Shown here: piece after piece, positions 61,409 through 64,000 of the stretch
How positions within the stretch are numbered: position 1 is the first letter of the stretch
How the letters are laid out: each line of letters starts with the position of its first letter
Assembly: GCF_050908235.1 (NCBI RefSeq)
Contig: NZ_CP194340.1
Source: Pseudoramibacter alactolyticus
GTDB taxonomy: Bacteria > Bacillota > Clostridia > Eubacteriales > Eubacteriaceae
Direction: 5' to 3' (one strand)
DNA length: 64,000 bases
Program-made: the position numbers and the translations under genes
Notes under the pieces: model-generated
What the model was told of the DNA's origin: nothing
What the model saw: the letters and a program-made list of their open reading frames with translations, nothing else
The model's database searches: none

Positions 61409-62101
61409 TTAATTCCTTCCGCGAATGAGCAACATTCTGAAAAGATTCAAGAAGGCCATCAGCGTGCTGGCGACATAGGTCATCGCTGCGGCTCCCAGCA
61501 CTTTTTTCACGGCTCTTTCTTCCGACACATCGATCAACTGATACTGCTTTAACATAACCAATGCCCGATGGCTGGCATTAAATTCGACCGGTAAAGTGAT
61601 GATATAAAAAACCAGAGCAACGGCGAAAAATAAAATACCGATATTCATGAGCATCAATCCCCAGCTGCTGCCATAGCGGCCGCCTAAAATAAGCCCGATG
61701 AAAAAAAGGGGCCAGGCCGCATTTGATGTGAAATTGCAAAGCGGAACAATGGCATTGCGAAACCGCAGCGGAAAATAACCCTGTCCGTCCTGGCAGGCAT
61801 GCCCTGTTTCATGGGCCGCTACCGCGATTGCTGCAATACTGTCGCTTTGTCCTACGCCTGCAGACAACGCCATCGATTTATTGCGCGAATCATAATGATC
61901 CGTTAATTCACCGCTAATGCCATGAATGCTCACACGCAATTGATTTAAGGCGAGCAGTCGTTCGGCCACCTGCTGCCCTGTCATGCCGCTTCTTGCGCTT
62001 ACCTTGCTGTAAGCGTTGAATGCCGACGACACCTTTGCTTGGGCAATCATCGAAATGATTAAGCCCGGAATTAAAATCAGCCAAGTCCAATCAAAAAACA
62101 T
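61409..62101 (-). CDS. Zinc metallopeptidase, YugP family, membrane protein
   Basis: A 230-residue membrane protein with an N-terminal membrane helix, the zinc motif AAHETGHACQD (HEXXH) near residue 97, and three more hydrophobic helices in the C-terminal half. It matches the putative membrane protease family of Bacillus YugP; the substrate is unknown. GGAGG precedes the ATG. It lies between fmt and rsmB, a common position in clostridia. Confidence 0.88.
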   Translation of the reverse strand: MFFDWTWLILIPGLIISMIAQAKVSSAFNAYSKVSARSGMTGQQVAERLLALNQLRVSIHGISGELTDHYDSRNKSMALSAGVGQSDSIAAIAVAAHETGHACQDGQGYFPLRFRNAIVPLCNFTSNAAWPLFFIGLILGGRYGSSWGLMLMNIGILFFAVALVFYIITLPVEFNASHRALVMLKQYQLIDVSEERAVKKVLGAAAMTYVASTLMAFLNLFRMLLIRGRN

Positions 62102-62168
62102 TGCAAGGCCTCCTTTGCTTTCTTAAAATTTTAGGCATTATAAGCCGAAGATCTGAAAACCATCTGAA

Positions 62169-63110
62169 TTAAGACAAAACCGTCCCCACGGCAATGGCAT
62201 TGCCGCGAAAATAGTCTGTCGCCCGCATCCGGCGTTTCCCCGGCATTTGAATTTCATTCAGCTGCAAATAACCGTCGCCGGCAGTAACCACAAGCCCTTG
62301 ATTTTCGTCCGCGGCAACAATGCACCCCGGCACTTCTGTCTTTTCCGCCTGCGGAAGCCGCACCGGCAAAAAACATTTGAATGTTTTGCCATCCAATGTT
62401 GTCCAGGCTCCGGGCCAGGGATCGGTGCCGTTAATACGCCGCAAAATCTGAAAGCAGCTTTGATGCCAATCGATCCTTCCGGTATTTTTATCAATCTTTT
62501 CGGCGTAGGTTGCTTTCGCCGAATCCTGTTCAATACCCTGAGCCGTTCCATTTTGGATTTGAGCCATTACATTCAGAATCAAATCGGCACCGGCTTTTGC
62601 CATCGCGTCGTGCATTTTACCGACTGTCGTTGTATCCGTAATTGGAATGATTTTTTGAGCCAGCATATCGCCGGTATCCATCCCAAGGTCCATTTTCATA
62701 ATGGTCACGCCGCTTTCTGCTTTCCCATCGATAATCGCGTGATGAATCGGCGCTGCGCCGCGATATTCCGGCAGCAAAGATCCGTGAATATTCAGGCATC
62801 CATAGGTTGGAATATCCAATACTTCCTGCGATAAAATCTGGCCGTAGGCCGCAACGACAAAAAAATCCGGCCGCATTGATTTTAAATAATCAATCGCTGA
62901 TGCATTTCTGATTTTTTCCGGCTGATAAACAGAAAGTCCAAGCTCCAGGGCTCGTTGTTTCATCGGCAACGCTCGCATTTTTTTCCCACGACCGTTTGGG
63001 CGGTCCGGCTGACACACAACCGCAACAACTTCGTAATCGCTGTCTGTCAGCCGATTGAGCATCGGAACCGCAAAATCTGTGGTTCCCATCACCACGACGC
63101 GGCTACGCAT
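62169..63110 (-). CDS. fmt: Methionyl-tRNA formyltransferase
   Basis: Formylates initiator Met-tRNA using 10-formyl-THF. The 313-residue protein has VVVMGTTDFAVPML, the formyl-transfer site NIHGSLLPEYRGAAPI (Asn, His) with MDLGMDTGD further on, and the C-terminal OB-like tRNA-binding domain. I use ATG 63110, which overlaps the def stop by 8 bases with GGAGAAG upstream. Partner enzyme def is directly upstream. Confidence 0.96.
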   Translation of the reverse strand: MRSRVVVMGTTDFAVPMLNRLTDSDYEVVAVVCQPDRPNGRGKKMRALPMKQRALELGLSVYQPEKIRNASAIDYLKSMRPDFFVVAAYGQILSQEVLDIPTYGCLNIHGSLLPEYRGAAPIHHAIIDGKAESGVTIMKMDLGMDTGDMLAQKIIPITDTTTVGKMHDAMAKAGADLILNVMAQIQNGTAQGIEQDSAKATYAEKIDKNTGRIDWHQSCFQILRRINGTDPWPGAWTTLDGKTFKCFLPVRLPQAEKTEVPGCIVAADENQGLVVTAGDGYLQLNEIQMPGKRRMRATDYFRGNAIAVGTVLS

Positions 63111-63621
63111 CGTCTTCTCCGATCTTGCCTTCTTTTGCCAGACGTTTTTCCTGTTCTGCAATCATAACCTCTGCTTTTTCTACCGGAATTTTTTTATCGA
63201 TAAACACTTCCCCCTTCAAATGATCGAGCTCATGGCAAATCGCCCGCGCCAGAAGCATATGACCCTTGACTTCACAACGCTGCCCTTCCAGGTTTGTAAA
63301 CCGTGCCGTCACATATTCCGGTCTCTCGACATAGCCCGCTTCATCCGGGAAACTCAAACATCCTTCGGAATCCACAATCGAACCGGACTGGCTGACGATT
63401 TCCGGATTGATCATCGTGATAGGCCCCTGCCCCACATCGATCACCACCAGCTGTCTCAAAACGCCAACCTGGGGAGCCGCCAAGCCGACGCCATCATCGT
63501 CATACATGGTTTCAAGCATATCGGCGGCCAATGTTTTAATACGATCGTTAATTTCTGTGATCTCCCGCGCCCGTTTGCGCAAAATGGGATCATCATAATA
63601 TCTTAATTTTCTAATTGCCAT
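63103..63621 (-). CDS. def: Peptide deformylase
   Basis: Removes the formyl group from nascent proteins. The 172-residue metalloenzyme has all three motifs: GVGLAAPQVG, EGCLSFPDEAG and CHELDHLKGEVF (HEXXH). The ATG at 63621 follows GAAAGGAG. It sits between priA and fmt and is translationally coupled to fmt. Confidence 0.97.
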   Translation of the reverse strand: MAIRKLRYYDDPILRKRAREITEINDRIKTLAADMLETMYDDDGVGLAAPQVGVLRQLVVIDVGQGPITMINPEIVSQSGSIVDSEGCLSFPDEAGYVERPEYVTARFTNLEGQRCEVKGHMLLARAICHELDHLKGEVFIDKKIPVEKAEVMIAEQEKRLAKEGKIGEDDA

Positions 63622-63639
63622 CTTATCTCCTTTCACTAT

Positions 63640-64000
63640 TTATACTGGATCCATCATCATTGCAATTTTTGACGGCAGCTTTTCAAGATGACCGCCTCGG
63701 ATCAGTTTTTGAATATACTGCGAGACCATCCTAATGTTTTGGGTCTTAACAATAATACGAGCCATTGCCTGCTGGTTTTCCACCATGACATTCATCTTAA
63801 CCGGACGGTAAACCATTGTTTGCCGATGCCGATCTAATTTTCGGAGCCAATGATAAAGCATCCAGCTGTCCTTTTCCACTTGTTTTGCTTCTTTCCCAAA
63901 AATTTTAAAGAAAATCAAATGGCCGAAAGGCGGATATGCCATAGCCTTGCGATACCTTATTTCCGATTGATAAAAATCGCGGTACTCTTCGCTTGCCAGC
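63640..64000 (-). CDS. priA: Primosomal replication protein PriA, C-terminal end only
   Basis: Replication-restart helicase; only the last ~119 residues are in the window. The frame continues to the edge and reads LASEEYRDFYQSEIRYRKAM and then AYPPFGHLIFFKIF, a conserved PriA C-terminal segment, followed by the C-terminal domain ending MMMDPV. The neighbouring def-fmt-rsmB genes are the standard priA context. The apparent ATG at 63942 is internal. Confidence 0.9.
   Translation of the reverse strand, partial: LASEEYRDFYQSEIRYRKAMAYPPFGHLIFFKIFGKEAKQVEKDSWMLYHWLRKLDRHRQTMVYRPVKMNVMVENQQAMARIIVKTQNIRMVSQYIQKLIRGGHLEKLPSKIAMMMDPV

Noticed and set aside
1..64000. CRISPR arrays, restriction, toxin-antitoxin or other defence systems
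   Set aside because: No regularly spaced repeats and no cas, methylase, nuclease or toxin genes were seen in the window.

Overview
This 64 kb window reads as the chromosome of a low- to mid-GC Gram-positive anaerobe, most likely a clostridium-like member of the Bacillota (Eubacteriales). The evidence is a PolC-type replicative polymerase, HslVU of the ClpQ/ClpY type, the DUF512 radical SAM gene next to der, the TIGR03960/TIGR03936-type radical SAM pair, a DUF4364 gene, a yybP-ykoY-type manganese riboswitch, and a very large 2-hydroxyacyl-CoA dehydratase activase-like protein. Nothing seen allows a confident genus call. Gene density is high, about three quarters of the genes lie on the minus strand, and there is no prophage, integrative element or CRISPR array.

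Layout, left to right. 1-3.1 kb: glmM (cut by the left edge) and two glycosyltransferases. 3.1-10 kb: rpsB-tsf, then a malic enzyme-topA-hslV-hslU operon. 10-13 kb: a stand-alone S24/LexA-fold protein, tRNA-Leu(CAG), a NusG-domain-II protein with its Gx-transporter partner, and DUF512-der. 14.6-22.3 kb: a DUF4364 gene, an IS3-family element inserted in a terminator loop, a P-type ATPase behind a Mn riboswitch, and valS. 22.4-35.3 kb: a long envelope/isoprenoid/replication operon (activase-uppS-cdsA-rseP-ispG-polC-vanY-like). 35.6-46.6 kb: an HTH/S24 regulator, rnpB, the ftsK-rimO-pgsA-cinA-recA series, dut, pnp and rpsO. 46.7-54.6 kb: an IS481-type remnant and the divergent arginine operons argCJBD and argGH. 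54.6-64 kb: a gene-free stretch with a strong minus-strand promoter and terminator (candidate ~500 nt structured RNA), the radical SAM pair, an isocitrate dehydrogenase-type gene, an HD-domain gene, and rsmB-yugP-fmt-def-priA (cut by the right edge).

Functionally the window is mostly core housekeeping: translation (rpsB, tsf, rpsO, valS, fmt, def, rsmB, rimO, der), RNA and DNA metabolism (pnp, rnpB, polC, topA, recA, priA, dut), envelope (glmM, uppS, cdsA, pgsA, ftsK, carboxypeptidase) and de novo arginine synthesis. The less ordinary parts are regulatory: a Mn2+ riboswitch whose terminator sits directly in front of a pump usually annotated as Ca2+-ATPase, two divergent arg promoters with identical hexamers and ARG-box-like operators between them, an apparently leaderless radical SAM gene, an intrinsic terminator inside the pgsA-cinA-recA series, and the unassigned non-coding locus at 54.65-55.19 kb. 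Two genes show short-repeat frameshifts: a 7-bp tandem duplication in the IS3 transposase and a probable A7/A8 slip at the start of the D,D-carboxypeptidase.

All calls come from reading the sequence and recalled family knowledge; no database search was run.
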